A DNA stretch of 18,436 nucleotides, from assembly GCA_023416175.1 (NCBI GenBank), contig JAEZIE010000004.1:1-18436 (forward strand). Reading direction: 5' to 3'. A program made the position numbers and the translations under genes. Below the pieces are notes generated by a model. That model made no database searches. It was not told the DNA's origin and worked only from the letters and a program-made list of their open reading frames with translations. Positions 1 to 7,754 of the stretch are shown in pieces. Position 1 is the stretch's first letter. Each line of letters opens with the position of its first letter. The stretch comes from Bacillota bacterium. GTDB lineage: Bacteria > Bacillota > Clostridia > Christensenellales > CAG-138.

Positions 1-34
1 TCGCTGCATCTTGATTTTATTTGAAAAACAAGTT

Positions 35-54
35 ATCATGACTACAGTCATGAT
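35..54. promoter_or_regulatory. Perfect 9-bp palindrome, candidate operator
   Basis: ATCATGACT and AGTCATGAT are perfect inverted repeats separated by two bases. The site lies 113 bases before the surface-protein start, in AT-rich DNA with a TATTAT-like -10 candidate at about 72-77. No convincing -35 fits that -10. The palindrome has no T tract after it, so it is not a terminator. A dimeric regulator binding here is an inference from symmetry and position only. Confidence 0.3.
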
Positions 55-167
55 GTTCTGTTAAACGGCTCTATTATACCTTGGTTTCGCCATAAAAACA
101 AGCTGACAACGCAACCGCAAACAATATTGCAGGCGGTATTCGTGAAAAGAACAAAGGAGAAACAAGG

Positions 168-2057
168 ATGAACAGAACGAAAAAACGCATGGCGGCGCTG
201 CTGTGCGCTCTGCTGTTTGTGGCTCTGCTGCCCGCTGTTGCCAGCGCGGCAGACATACAGGAGGGCACTCCGGCCTTTACCCTAAACAGCACAGCGGTGG
301 CCTTTGCCGGGCGGGAGTGGTATGTGATTGGTAATGGCACAAGTGGTGTAAGCCCCCAGCCCGGCCACCTCACCCTGCTGGCGAGAACCAGTTTGGGCTA
401 CACGACGTTCCGCAATGGCGCTATCTGGCAAGACAACCCGAGCTGGACGATTTTCCCCGGCAATGGCAGCTACTACGAGGGTGATTTCACCAACCCCAGC
501 GACTACAATGACAGCACGTTGATGAACTTTCTGGCTACCAAAGCCGATGCCATTCCAGCAAACGAAGCCGCGCTGATTAAGGCGCGCAGCTTGGATAATA
601 TAGGCGGCACACCGGTAAGCAACCAAAAGCTGTGGCCGCTGTCTTCCAGTGAATATCAGTCAATGGGCACTATCTCCGGTGATGTCTTTTCGGGTTCGAG
701 CTATGATTACTATTTCTGGCTGCGTTCGCCGCACAGCAGTGTCGGTGCGTGTTTCGGCATCCTCGGTGGCGGCTTCGACGGCGGCCCCAATGGCGGCTCC
801 GTTTACACGTATATCGCGGTTCGCCCCGCTTTACACATAAATCTGTCGTCTGTCCTCTTCACAACTGACGCGAGCGGGGCGAGCTCTAAATCTTTCGCGG
901 TGGTAGGGAGCGGCCTTGTCGGCGCGGCAGCGTCAACGCAGAATTTCAAATTTACGGTAAAGGACAGTGCACAGACGCTGGTTGTGCTTGCAACCACAGC
1001 ACAAATCACGCAAAGCAGCGCAAATCTTTTGTTCAGCTATACGGGCGCCACAACGGGAGCAAACCAGTATGTATCCTGCGTACTGCAAGACGAGCTCGGT
1101 ACGGTAAAATACTATGGTAAGCTGGCTGACAGCAGCAATGCCGACAGAGGAAGCTTGAACGTTCCCCTTTCCGGTGTTTCGGACGGAACCTACACCCTGA
1201 AAATATTCACCGAACAGGCCAACGGGGATATGTATACTGACTTTGCCAGCACGCCTACTGTCATGACAGTCGCGGTAAACGGCGGCATCGGTACAGTCAG
1301 CGGCTTCTGCGGTACGGTGATTTTGGACATCGCGGACGGCCGGGAAATCGATCTGCGGGTGAACGCAACGCACATTCAATGGCGTTATACCGGGGAAAGC
1401 GACGACGACTGGCGAGATCTAATTGCGCTTAGCGCCCTCTCAGGTGCAAACGGCGCCGACGGCAGAGAGGTCGAGCTGCGGGTGAACGGCGGCTACATCC
1501 AATGGCGCTATCAAGGGGATGCGGACTGGATTAACCTCACGGCGGTTTCGGTTGTCGCCGGGCCGCAAGGGCCGCAAGGCGCGTCAGGCGATAACGGCAG
1601 AGATGGCCGCGACGGAAGCAACGGCACGAATGGCAGGGATGGTCAAAACGGGAAAGACGGCAGCAACGGAAAGGATGGCAACGGCATTTTGAGCGTTACC
1701 AAAACCGGCAGCGAGAGTAGCGTGGACACCTATACCATTGCCTTTACGGACGGCTCAATCACCACATTCACCGTCACCAACGGCAAGGACGGCGTGGGCG
1801 TAAAATCCGCAGCGTTCAACGAAAATGCCGAGCTGGTATTCACGCTTACGGATGGCACCCAAATCAACCTCGGCCCCCTGCCCGCGTCTGTTGGCTCGGT
1901 TCCGGCGAGCGGGACGACTTCCGAGAACAAAAGCGGTTCGGATGCCGCGGTTCCGGTTGCAGTGGGAGCGGCATCAGGCGCGATTGCGGCAGGTCTTTTG
2001 TACTGGCTCCTTCCGCTGATGAAAAAGCGGCTGCTTGCAAAAGCCGGTATCGAATGA
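168..2057 (+). CDS. Secreted, membrane-anchored surface protein with DUF6273-like head and collagen-like stretch
   Basis: A 629-aa protein, probably displayed on the cell surface. Residues 1-27 are a classical signal peptide (basic start, hydrophobic core, ASA cleavage site). Residues about 40-230 resemble the DUF6273 family: WYVIG, LLAR, LWPLSSSEY, FWLRSP (183-188) and AVRPALHI (217-224). Residues about 235-370 look like a beta-rich spacer. Two short modules start at residues 390 and 431, each with DGRE, LRVN, IQWRY and a DW pair. Residues 465-506 are 14 Gly-X-Y triplets (GPQ, GRD, GSN, GKD). A VDTYTIAFTDG/FTVTNG module common beside bacterial collagen-like stretches follows. About residues 597-617 are a membrane segment followed by KKR; there is no LPXTG motif. 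The start is supported by AAAGGAGA at 153-160. Ligand and function are unknown. Residues 189-215 have unusual codon content (see findings). Confidence 0.85.
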   Translation: MNRTKKRMAALLCALLFVALLPAVASAADIQEGTPAFTLNSTAVAFAGREWYVIGNGTSGVSPQPGHLTLLARTSLGYTTFRNGAIWQDNPSWTIFPGNGSYYEGDFTNPSDYNDSTLMNFLATKADAIPANEAALIKARSLDNIGGTPVSNQKLWPLSSSEYQSMGTISGDVFSGSSYDYYFWLRSPHSSVGACFGILGGGFDGGPNGGSVYTYIAVRPALHINLSSVLFTTDASGASSKSFAVVGSGLVGAAASTQNFKFTVKDSAQTLVVLATTAQITQSSANLLFSYTGATTGANQYVSCVLQDELGTVKYYGKLADSSNADRGSLNVPLSGVSDGTYTLKIFTEQANGDMYTDFASTPTVMTVAVNGGIGTVSGFCGTVILDIADGREIDLRVNATHIQWRYTGESDDDWRDLIALSALSGANGADGREVELRVNGGYIQWRYQGDADWINLTAVSVVAGPQGPQGASGDNGRDGRDGSNGTNGRDGQNGKDGSNGKDGNGILSVTKTGSESSVDTYTIAFTDGSITTFTVTNGKDGVGVKSAAFNENAELVFTLTDGTQINLGPLPASVGSVPASGTTSENKSGSDAAVPVAVGAASGAIAAGLLYWLLPLMKKRLLAKAGIE

Positions 2058-2102
2058 TGGCAAGCTGAAAGCGGAGAGGCAAAAAGTGGAATAATGGAAA
2101 AC

Positions 2103-2140
2103 GCGCCCACAGGCTTCAGGTCTGCGGGTGCATTTTTTAT
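2103..2140 (+). terminator. Intrinsic terminator after the surface-protein gene
   Basis: The 12-base arms 2103-2114 and 2120-2131 pair with one A-C mismatch and two G-U pairs around a five-base loop. TTTTTT follows at 2133-2138. It lies 45 bases after the surface-protein stop codon and reads on the plus strand. Confidence 0.75.
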
Positions 2141-2213
2141 TTGCTTAATTGAACAAAACGCCTTGACAAAACGTTTAGGATAGCAACCCCACATCTGTTT
2201 CATAGATTTCAAT

Positions 2214-2244
2214 AAAAAAGGCCGTCCGTTCAACGGACAGCCTT
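2214..2244 (-). terminator. Intrinsic terminator of the ruvC-to-MBL transcription unit
   Basis: On the minus strand the arms 2244-2233 and 2229-2218 form a 12-bp stem with one G-U pair and a three-base loop. A run of T follows (complement of the A run at 2214-2219). It lies 14 bases past the MBL gene stop and closes the long minus-strand unit. The plus-strand surface-protein terminator faces it. Confidence 0.85.
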
Positions 2245-2258
2245 GATATGCTCTGTTG

Positions 2259-3074
2259 TTAGATTTCGTAGGTCATCATTTCCTGTACAACCTCTGCGGC
2301 AGGAAATGCTTCCTGCGCCTCTCGTTGCACAAGGTCTTCAATGATGCCTCCGCCGCCCCACAGATGGGTGCACAGGAGTCTGCCGACTCCGGCCTTCCTT
2401 GCGATCTCCCCTGCTTCGCGGGCGGTGAGGTGCGGGACAAAATCCGTCGTCTTTTCCTTGGCCAGAAGGCCGGTATCCGCCAGCAGCGCCGTTGCGTTGC
2501 GGCACAACGACACAAGCTTTTCGTTGTAACAGGTATCGCCTGTATAGACCAGGCGTTTCAACGGGATATCCTCGCCATAGGCGGGGGGTCTTGCCGGTTC
2601 CTCCTCCAGGAAGTCCATGGCGTAGGAAGGTACCGGATGGAGCATGCTGTGGAGCGTCACGGTGAGTGCGCCAAACCGCAGCTTCATGCCGTCCTCCATT
2701 TTGACCATATCAAATGTGCCTGCGGAAGAAAGCAGCCGGAACTCGGTTTCGGGCGTGCCCGGAGCCACCACATGCAGCGGTATGGGCACGTTGACGCCCT
2801 TTTTAGGCAGCAACTGCAGGGCATAACGCAGTACCAACATATCCGACATATGGTCGCTATGCAGATGGGAAAGCAGGATTGCATCGATCTCGCTTAAGGG
2901 GCAAACGGAGACCAGCCGTGATAACCCCCCGCTGCCCAGATCAATGACCAGCTTTACCTTTTTATCGTGCGGGCCGTTCTTTCCGGGGATGGCGGGCGCT
3001 TCGAGCAAATAGGCCGAGCAGGCGCCCCCCGGCGCGGGAAATGGCCCGTACCGGCCAAGCACCGTTAATTTCAT
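2259..3074 (-). CDS. Metallo-beta-lactamase-fold hydrolase, RNase Z-like
   Basis: A 271-aa MBL-fold protein with a full set of likely metal ligands: HLHSDH at residues 70-75, His146 (LHPVP), Asp180 (YTGDT) and His237 (CTHLWG), with His215 (VPHLTAREAG) also positioned like conserved histidines of the RNase Z-like branch. The order HxHxDH, H, D, H is that of the RNase Z-like/PhnP-like branch, which acts on phosphodiesters. The substrate cannot be told from sequence, and a long exosite arm typical of true tRNase Z is not evident. The ATG follows the stop of the ECF S-component gene after one base, so translation is probably coupled. It is the last gene of the minus-strand unit. Calling it tRNase Z would go beyond the evidence. 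Confidence 0.88.
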   Translation of the reverse strand: MKLTVLGRYGPFPAPGGACSAYLLEAPAIPGKNGPHDKKVKLVIDLGSGGLSRLVSVCPLSEIDAILLSHLHSDHMSDMLVLRYALQLLPKKGVNVPIPLHVVAPGTPETEFRLLSSAGTFDMVKMEDGMKLRFGALTVTLHSMLHPVPSYAMDFLEEEPARPPAYGEDIPLKRLVYTGDTCYNEKLVSLCRNATALLADTGLLAKEKTTDFVPHLTAREAGEIARKAGVGRLLCTHLWGGGGIIEDLVQREAQEAFPAAEVVQEMMTYEI

Positions 3075-3075
3075 A

Positions 3076-3639
3076 TTATTTCAACTGCCTTCTTGTTGGG
3101 GTATAAAAATCGTCCCGGGAGCCAAAACCGCCCCCTTGACGGTAGTTTTTCCCGCCCATCAAAAATAATACGGGAACCGCAATGAGACCGGAGCCAATCA
3201 GCTGCAGGATGTTGAACGGCAGGCTGATTGCTGCGAGCACGTAATCCCCGCGGATAATGAGATCATAGAAGAAATACCCGCCGATCATAATGCCGCCCGC
3301 CACTGCTACTGATTTCACGATGTCCAATAGCGTATGCCCGCGCCTGAGTCGGGAATAAAACGCGAGCGCCATACCGGCTTTGATGATCAGGCTTGCGGGC
3401 GCGTAGATGGCCTGGCCCACAAAAATATCCGCAAGGGCGGAGCCTACGCCCGCGGCCAGCGCCGCCCATGGCCCAGGGAGCAGCACCGCGGCGATATACA
3501 CGCCCACGTCGCCCAGCGTCCAATATCCTGCGAGTTTCTCCTGATGATGAATATCGAACCGCAACAAACATGTCAGCAGAACGACTACCACAAACAGAAT
3601 CCCCGTCAGAATCAGCGTTTTGTTGTCCGGCCTTCTCAT
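3076..3639 (-). CDS. ECF-type transporter S component (substrate unknown)
   Basis: A 187-aa integral membrane protein with about five to six hydrophobic segments. It contains a GDVGVYIAAVLLPGP stretch, then GSALADIF and YAPASLIIKAG, as in the ECF-ribofla_trS-like substrate-binding subunits. Such S components bind a vitamin or precursor and share EcfA/A'/T modules encoded elsewhere; none of those is in this window. AAGGGGG lies 8 bases before the ATG. The last residues (GGKNYRQGGG to the C terminus) are a polar, basic cytoplasmic tail. It sits between proS and the MBL gene, 25 bases after proS, so it is probably co-transcribed, but neither neighbour reveals the substrate. Confidence 0.8.
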   Translation of the reverse strand: MRRPDNKTLILTGILFVVVVLLTCLLRFDIHHQEKLAGYWTLGDVGVYIAAVLLPGPWAALAAGVGSALADIFVGQAIYAPASLIIKAGMALAFYSRLRRGHTLLDIVKSVAVAGGIMIGGYFFYDLIIRGDYVLAAISLPFNILQLIGSGLIAVPVLFLMGGKNYRQGGGFGSRDDFYTPTRRQLK

Positions 3640-3664
3640 TGGCTTACCCCCTTACCGATCTATG

Positions 3665-5107
3665 TCAATATGCTCTCGCAAAATACGTCAACGCATGCGC
3701 TTTCTTTCCGCAATGGACGCAAACGTCGGAAAGCTCAGCTTGCTCAAACGGCATACAGCGCGTGGTAGCGCCCCCCGTTTTTTCCTTGATTTCAAGCTCA
3801 CAGGCGGTTTCCCCGCACCACATGGCACGCACAAAACCGTTCTTTACGCCCTCGCGCAGCTCTTCAAACGTGGTTGCGTCTACGGTTCTGCTTTCTCGCA
3901 ACTCCAGTGCTTTTCTATATAACCCGTTGTGTACATCGTCAAGCATTCCCGCAACGGACCTCGCCAAACCGTCGATGGATACAAATTGCTTTTGGAGTTC
4001 GTCGCGGCGCACAATGACGACCTGATTGTTTTCAATGTCTTTGGGACCGATCTCGATGCGCAGCGGCACGCCCTTCATTTCCCACTGGTTGAACTTCCAG
4101 CCCGCGGATTGCTCGCTGTCGTCGAGCTTCACGCGGATACCCGCCGCTTTGAGGGTGTTATAGAGCTCCTCCGCCTTTTCTAGAACGCCCGGCTTATGCT
4201 GCGCGATGGGCAGTATCACCGCCTGAATGGGCGCTACGCGTGGCGGCAGCACAAGACCTCTGTCATCTCCGTGCACCATGATGAGCCCGCCGATCATACG
4301 GGTGGAGGTACCCCAGGAGGTTGTGAAGCAGTATTCGAGCTTGCCTTCCTTGCTGAGATAGGTAATATCGTAGCCTTTTGCAAAATGATCCGCCAGGTTG
4401 TGGGAGGTACCCATCTGCAAAGCCTTGCCGTCCTGCATCATGGCTTCCATGGTGTAGGTGGCGTAGGCGCCCGCGAACTTTTCTTTTTCACTCTTGCGGC
4501 CGGTCACCACAGGAATGGCAAGGACATTCTCAGCGAACTCGCGGTAAACCTCGAGCATCCGCATGGTCTCTTCCTGCGCTTCCTCAAACGTGGCATGGGC
4601 GGTGTGGCCCTCCTGCCAGAGAAATTCGCTGGTGCGAAGGAACGGGCGCGTGCTTTTTTCCCAGCGGACGACGTTGCACCACTGGTTCATGAGAACCGGC
4701 AGGTCGCGGTAGGATTGAATCCACCTTGCGTACATGGAACCGATGATAGTTTCGCTGGTGGGGCGCACAAATAAGCGTTCCGCCAGCTTTTCGCCGCCCG
4801 CATGGGTGACCCAGGCGACCTCGGGTGCGAAGCCTTCCACATGCTCTTTTTCCTTATTTAACAGGCTCTCCGGAATAAGCAGGGGAAAATAGGCGTTGAC
4901 ATGCCCCGTTTCCTTAAACCGCGCATCCATCTGCTGCTGGATGAGTTCCCACACACCGTAGCCGTAGGGCTTGATCACCATGCAGCCTTTAACGTCGGAA
5001 TAATCCACCATGTCAGTCTTCAATACCACATCGGTATACCACTGGGGGAAGTCTTCCTCCCGCCGCGCAATGTGTTTGACAAATTCCTGGTCGCTGTTCT
5101 TCGCCAT
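3665..5107 (-). CDS. proS: Prolyl-tRNA synthetase, archaeal/eukaryotic-like type (ProS type 3)
   Basis: Charges tRNA-Pro with proline in the cytoplasm. At 480 aa it matches the short ProS type without the bacterial INS editing domain. Class II motifs are clear: RPTSE with the following RWIQSYRDLPVLMNQWCNVVRWE, then FLRTSEFLWQEGHTAHA, and motif 3 GTSTRMIGGLIMVHGDDRG. An anticodon-binding domain and a C-terminal zinc-type region (CGETAC to CVHCGKKAHALTYFARAY) follow. The ATG at 5107 gives the expected MAKNSDQEFV start and has AAGGAG 12 bases upstream; the in-frame GTG at 5155 would add 16 poorly conserved residues. No T-box leader fits in the 105 bases before it, so it probably depends on the upstream ruv promoter. 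Confidence 0.95.
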   Translation of the reverse strand: MAKNSDQEFVKHIARREEDFPQWYTDVVLKTDMVDYSDVKGCMVIKPYGYGVWELIQQQMDARFKETGHVNAYFPLLIPESLLNKEKEHVEGFAPEVAWVTHAGGEKLAERLFVRPTSETIIGSMYARWIQSYRDLPVLMNQWCNVVRWEKSTRPFLRTSEFLWQEGHTAHATFEEAQEETMRMLEVYREFAENVLAIPVVTGRKSEKEKFAGAYATYTMEAMMQDGKALQMGTSHNLADHFAKGYDITYLSKEGKLEYCFTTSWGTSTRMIGGLIMVHGDDRGLVLPPRVAPIQAVILPIAQHKPGVLEKAEELYNTLKAAGIRVKLDDSEQSAGWKFNQWEMKGVPLRIEIGPKDIENNQVVIVRRDELQKQFVSIDGLARSVAGMLDDVHNGLYRKALELRESRTVDATTFEELREGVKNGFVRAMWCGETACELEIKEKTGGATTRCMPFEQAELSDVCVHCGKKAHALTYFARAY

Positions 5108-5212
5108 TCTAAGTTGCTGCTCCTTCGTATGTCTTTGCGGTTTGTATTGCCGCACCCTTCGCAGATGATTTCCTTATTTTAAGCACCCAAACCAATGATC
5201 ACTGCGGCAGGT

Positions 5213-6010
5213 TTATTCGCGGATGATTTCATCGAGCAGGCTGTCAAGATCGATGTCCTCGGCCTCCTCGCTCTTTCCCTTTGCGGGTGAGTATCCGCCG
5301 CTTTTTGCCATCACTTCTTCCACCGTCCAGATGCGCTCTTCCGGCTCATCCTCCGCCTGCTTCTCCTGTGCGGGCTCTTCAGGGAATGCGGGTTCTATAG
5401 GCTCCGCATCCGCTTCAGGCTCATCTTCCACCACAACCGGAATCTCCCGCCCCTGAAGCTGGTAGATACCGTGTATCAGCTCCTGTGGGGTCTCATAGGA
5501 ATCGGGCAGCTTGCCCGCCTGCGTCTGTATAAGCGCGGAAAGCCCGCGGCCTTCCTCCAGTATTTCGGGCGTTTCGTCGGAGAGCGCTTCCATGGAACGA
5601 GCAAAGTTTTCCGCCTGGGCTTTCGCATTGCGGGCAGTATCCATGAGCGACGAGTTGAGGGCGTTCAGCCGGGCCTTAAAATCCTGAACGGAGGCTTCCG
5701 TCTGCGTGAGCCTGCGGGAGGATTCGGACTGCGCCGCTTCCACGATGCCGGCGGCTTTCGCCGTGGCTTCCTGTACAACCGCCTCCGCCTGCGCTTGAGA
5801 CTCCGCCTGATACGCGTTCGCCTCGTCCATGATCTTCTTCGCCTGCGCTTCGCCTTCGGCCACGCGTTTTGCCGCACTTGCCTGCGCATCGGTGAGCGCC
5901 TGCACAATGGCCCGCTCCTGCGCACGGTATCCTTCGAGCTGCTTTGTAAGATCCTGGACCTGCGCCTGCAGGTCGTTTACCTGTTGCTCCAGCTCACGCT
6001 TTCTGTTCAT
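5213..6010 (-). CDS. Alanine-rich coiled-coil protein, DivIVA-like
   Basis: 265 aa, predicted cytoplasmic. Residues about 3-145 are an almost unbroken coiled coil rich in Ala, Gln and Glu (heptads such as VNDLQAQVQDLTKQLEGY), with a long AxAE section like the stalks of DivIVA/GpsB-type or F-ATPase b-type proteins. The C-terminal third is acidic and low-complexity, with a final conserved-looking WTVEEVMAKSGGY and DIDLDSLLDEIIRE. There is no signal peptide or membrane segment. The ATG at 6010 is chosen over the GTG at 6016 because GGAGG then lies 8 bases away rather than 2. It is 33 bases after ruvB in the same unit. A role in division or pole scaffolding is a guess from shape; no enzyme motif is present. 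Confidence 0.75.
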   Translation of the reverse strand: MNRKRELEQQVNDLQAQVQDLTKQLEGYRAQERAIVQALTDAQASAAKRVAEGEAQAKKIMDEANAYQAESQAQAEAVVQEATAKAAGIVEAAQSESSRRLTQTEASVQDFKARLNALNSSLMDTARNAKAQAENFARSMEALSDETPEILEEGRGLSALIQTQAGKLPDSYETPQELIHGIYQLQGREIPVVVEDEPEADAEPIEPAFPEEPAQEKQAEDEPEERIWTVEEVMAKSGGYSPAKGKSEEAEDIDLDSLLDEIIRE

Positions 6011-6043
6011 AGACACACCCTCCGTTTCATATCTGCAACCGAT

Positions 6044-7081
6044 TTATAACTCCATGCGCGCCTGTACAGCCGCATTCGAATCGCATGGGGGCAGCTTGTA
6101 CCCCATATGCGCATAGGCGGAGGGCAGTACCACCCTGCCGCGCGGCGTACGCGCAAGGAACCCAAGCTGTATGAGGTACGGCTCGTAGACGTCCTCTATG
6201 GTACCGGCATCTTCGCCGGTTGCAGCGGCAAGGGTATCCAGTCCCACCGGCCTGCCGCCAAATTTATCGATCATGGTATCGAGCATGCGTCTGTCCACCG
6301 GGTCCAGCCCGAGTTCGTCAATGCCGAGCATACTGAGCCCCTGCTGCGCCATAACGAGCGTGATGATACCGTCTCCGCGCACCTGTGCAAAATCCCGCAC
6401 CCGCTTCAAGAGCCGGTTGGCAATGCGCGGGGTGCCGCGCGCACGGGAGGCGATTTCAATCGCGCCCTCGTCTTCCACATCGATGTTTAGGATGCGGGCG
6501 CTGCGCGAAATGATATCGCACAGGTCCTCTGCACGGTAAAGCTGGAGCTGCTCCTTAATGCCAAAACGATCCCTGAGCGGCGAGGTCAGCATGCCCATGC
6601 GCGTCGTCGCACCCACCAGCGTAAACCGGGGAAGATCCAGCCTGATGCTCCTTGCGCTGGGGCCTTTTCCGATGATGATGTCCAGTGCAAAATCCTCCAT
6701 GGCGGGGTAGAGCACTTCCTCCACCGTGGCGTTTAGGCGGTGGATTTCATCAATAAAAAGTACATCCCCGGCAGAAAGGTTCGTTAAAAGTGCCGCCAAG
6801 TCCCCTGCGTGAGAAATGGCGGGGCCTGAGGTCACCCTGAGATTTCCGCCCATCTCGTTTGCGATTATGGCTGCAAGCGTCGTCTTTCCAAGGCCCGGCG
6901 GCCCGTACAACAGGGCATGGTCCAGGGGTTCCCCCCTGTCCCGCGCGGCCTGGATATAGATGCGCATGTGCTCCTTGACTTCCATTTGGCCAATGTATTC
7001 GTTTAAGAACCTAGGCCGCAGGCTGTATTCAGTTTGCATATCCTCTTCGCGAAGCGTTGAGGAAAGCAGGCGGTCTTCCAC
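6044..7081 (-). CDS. ruvB: Holliday junction branch-migration ATPase RuvB
   Basis: Hexameric AAA+ motor that, with RuvA, drives branch migration of Holliday junctions. Walker A is GPPGLGKTT, Walker B DVLFIDEIHRL and sensor 1 GATTR. The C-terminal winged helix includes GGRPVGLDTLA and the RTPRGR segment. With a GTG start at 7081 the protein is 345 aa and begins MEDRLLSS...SLRPRFLNEYIGQ, the usual family beginning; GGAGGG lies 7 bases upstream. The in-frame ATG codons at 7111 and 7102 have no comparable site and would add 7-10 unusual residues. It follows ruvA and precedes the coiled-coil gene. Confidence 0.95.
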   Translation of the reverse strand: MEDRLLSSTLREEDMQTEYSLRPRFLNEYIGQMEVKEHMRIYIQAARDRGEPLDHALLYGPPGLGKTTLAAIIANEMGGNLRVTSGPAISHAGDLAALLTNLSAGDVLFIDEIHRLNATVEEVLYPAMEDFALDIIIGKGPSARSIRLDLPRFTLVGATTRMGMLTSPLRDRFGIKEQLQLYRAEDLCDIISRSARILNIDVEDEGAIEIASRARGTPRIANRLLKRVRDFAQVRGDGIITLVMAQQGLSMLGIDELGLDPVDRRMLDTMIDKFGGRPVGLDTLAAATGEDAGTIEDVYEPYLIQLGFLARTPRGRVVLPSAYAHMGYKLPPCDSNAAVQARMEL

Positions 7082-7131
7082 TCTTGATCCCTCCGGCGGC
7101 ATAGGCCGCATATTCTTTATTTCGATATTTT

Positions 7132-7722
7132 TCAGTTTTTCGCAAGCCTTCTAAGCGCCTGCGTGATCATTTCTTCTATACTCTCGGTTCCAGTTACCGC
7201 CGCAACAGCACGGGAGGCAGAAGCGCCGTCGTACCCCAGGCCCATTAGAGCCGCCACAGCCTCGGCACGGATATCGGAAGCCTGCATAGCGCTTTCAGGT
7301 AGGCCCGCGCCTGTCATTTCCTCCACGCCGACCTTTTCTTTCAATTCCAGCAGCACACGCTGCGCCGTCTTTTTCCCCATGCCAGGCACGCGGGAGAATG
7401 CCGCCGCGTTGTCCGTCACGATTGCCGCCGCCACATCCGAGGGCGTCAATACCGATAATATGGAAAGCGCAAGCTTGGGTCCCACCCTTGTCACACCCAG
7501 TAGCCTTCTGAACATGGCGCGCTCCGCTTCGTCATGAAAGCCGTAGAGCGCCATGATGTCCTCTGCCAGATGCAGGTGCGTAATCAACTTGGCTTTTTCA
7601 CCCGTATGCAGGACCCCCAGGGTCTTTGCGCTGCAAAACAGTTCATACCCCACGCCAGCGGCTTCTACGACCGCGCGGTCCGCCATGAGTTCCACAACCT
7701 CGCCCCGGATATGTGCGTACAT
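7132..7722 (-). CDS. ruvA: Holliday junction DNA-binding protein RuvA
   Basis: 196 aa, normal length. It binds the four-way junction as a tetramer and loads RuvB. The N-terminal OB fold starts MYAHIRGEVVEL. Two helix-hairpin-helix motifs are visible: VTRVGPKLALSILS and VPGMGKKTAQRVLLELKEK. A short C-terminal domain (about 150-196) contains LGYDGASASRAV and would contact RuvB. AGGAGG is placed 4 bases before the ATG. It lies 32 bases after ruvC. Confidence 0.96.
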   Translation of the reverse strand: MYAHIRGEVVELMADRAVVEAAGVGYELFCSAKTLGVLHTGEKAKLITHLHLAEDIMALYGFHDEAERAMFRRLLGVTRVGPKLALSILSVLTPSDVAAAIVTDNAAAFSRVPGMGKKTAQRVLLELKEKVGVEEMTGAGLPESAMQASDIRAEAVAALMGLGYDGASASRAVAAVTGTESIEEMITQALRRLAKN

Positions 7723-7754
7723 GCTTCCTCCTGCGCCTTAAGAGCGCGTTTACG

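Noticed and set aside
2163..2190. TTGACA at 2163-2168 as a promoter
   Set aside because: No -10-like hexamer 16-19 bases downstream, and no gene follows on that strand before the next terminator.
5108..5155. GTG start for proS at 5155
   Set aside because: Adds a basic stretch not expected in the family; the ATG at 5107 has AAGGAG upstream and the expected N terminus.
5108..5212. T-box leader for proS
   Set aside because: Only 105 bases, no specifier hairpin or T-box consensus, no terminator.
5471..6049. Plus-strand Arg/Leu-rich open frame of 192 codons
   Set aside because: Antisense shadow of the coiled-coil gene; low-complexity arginine/leucine composition and no ribosome site.
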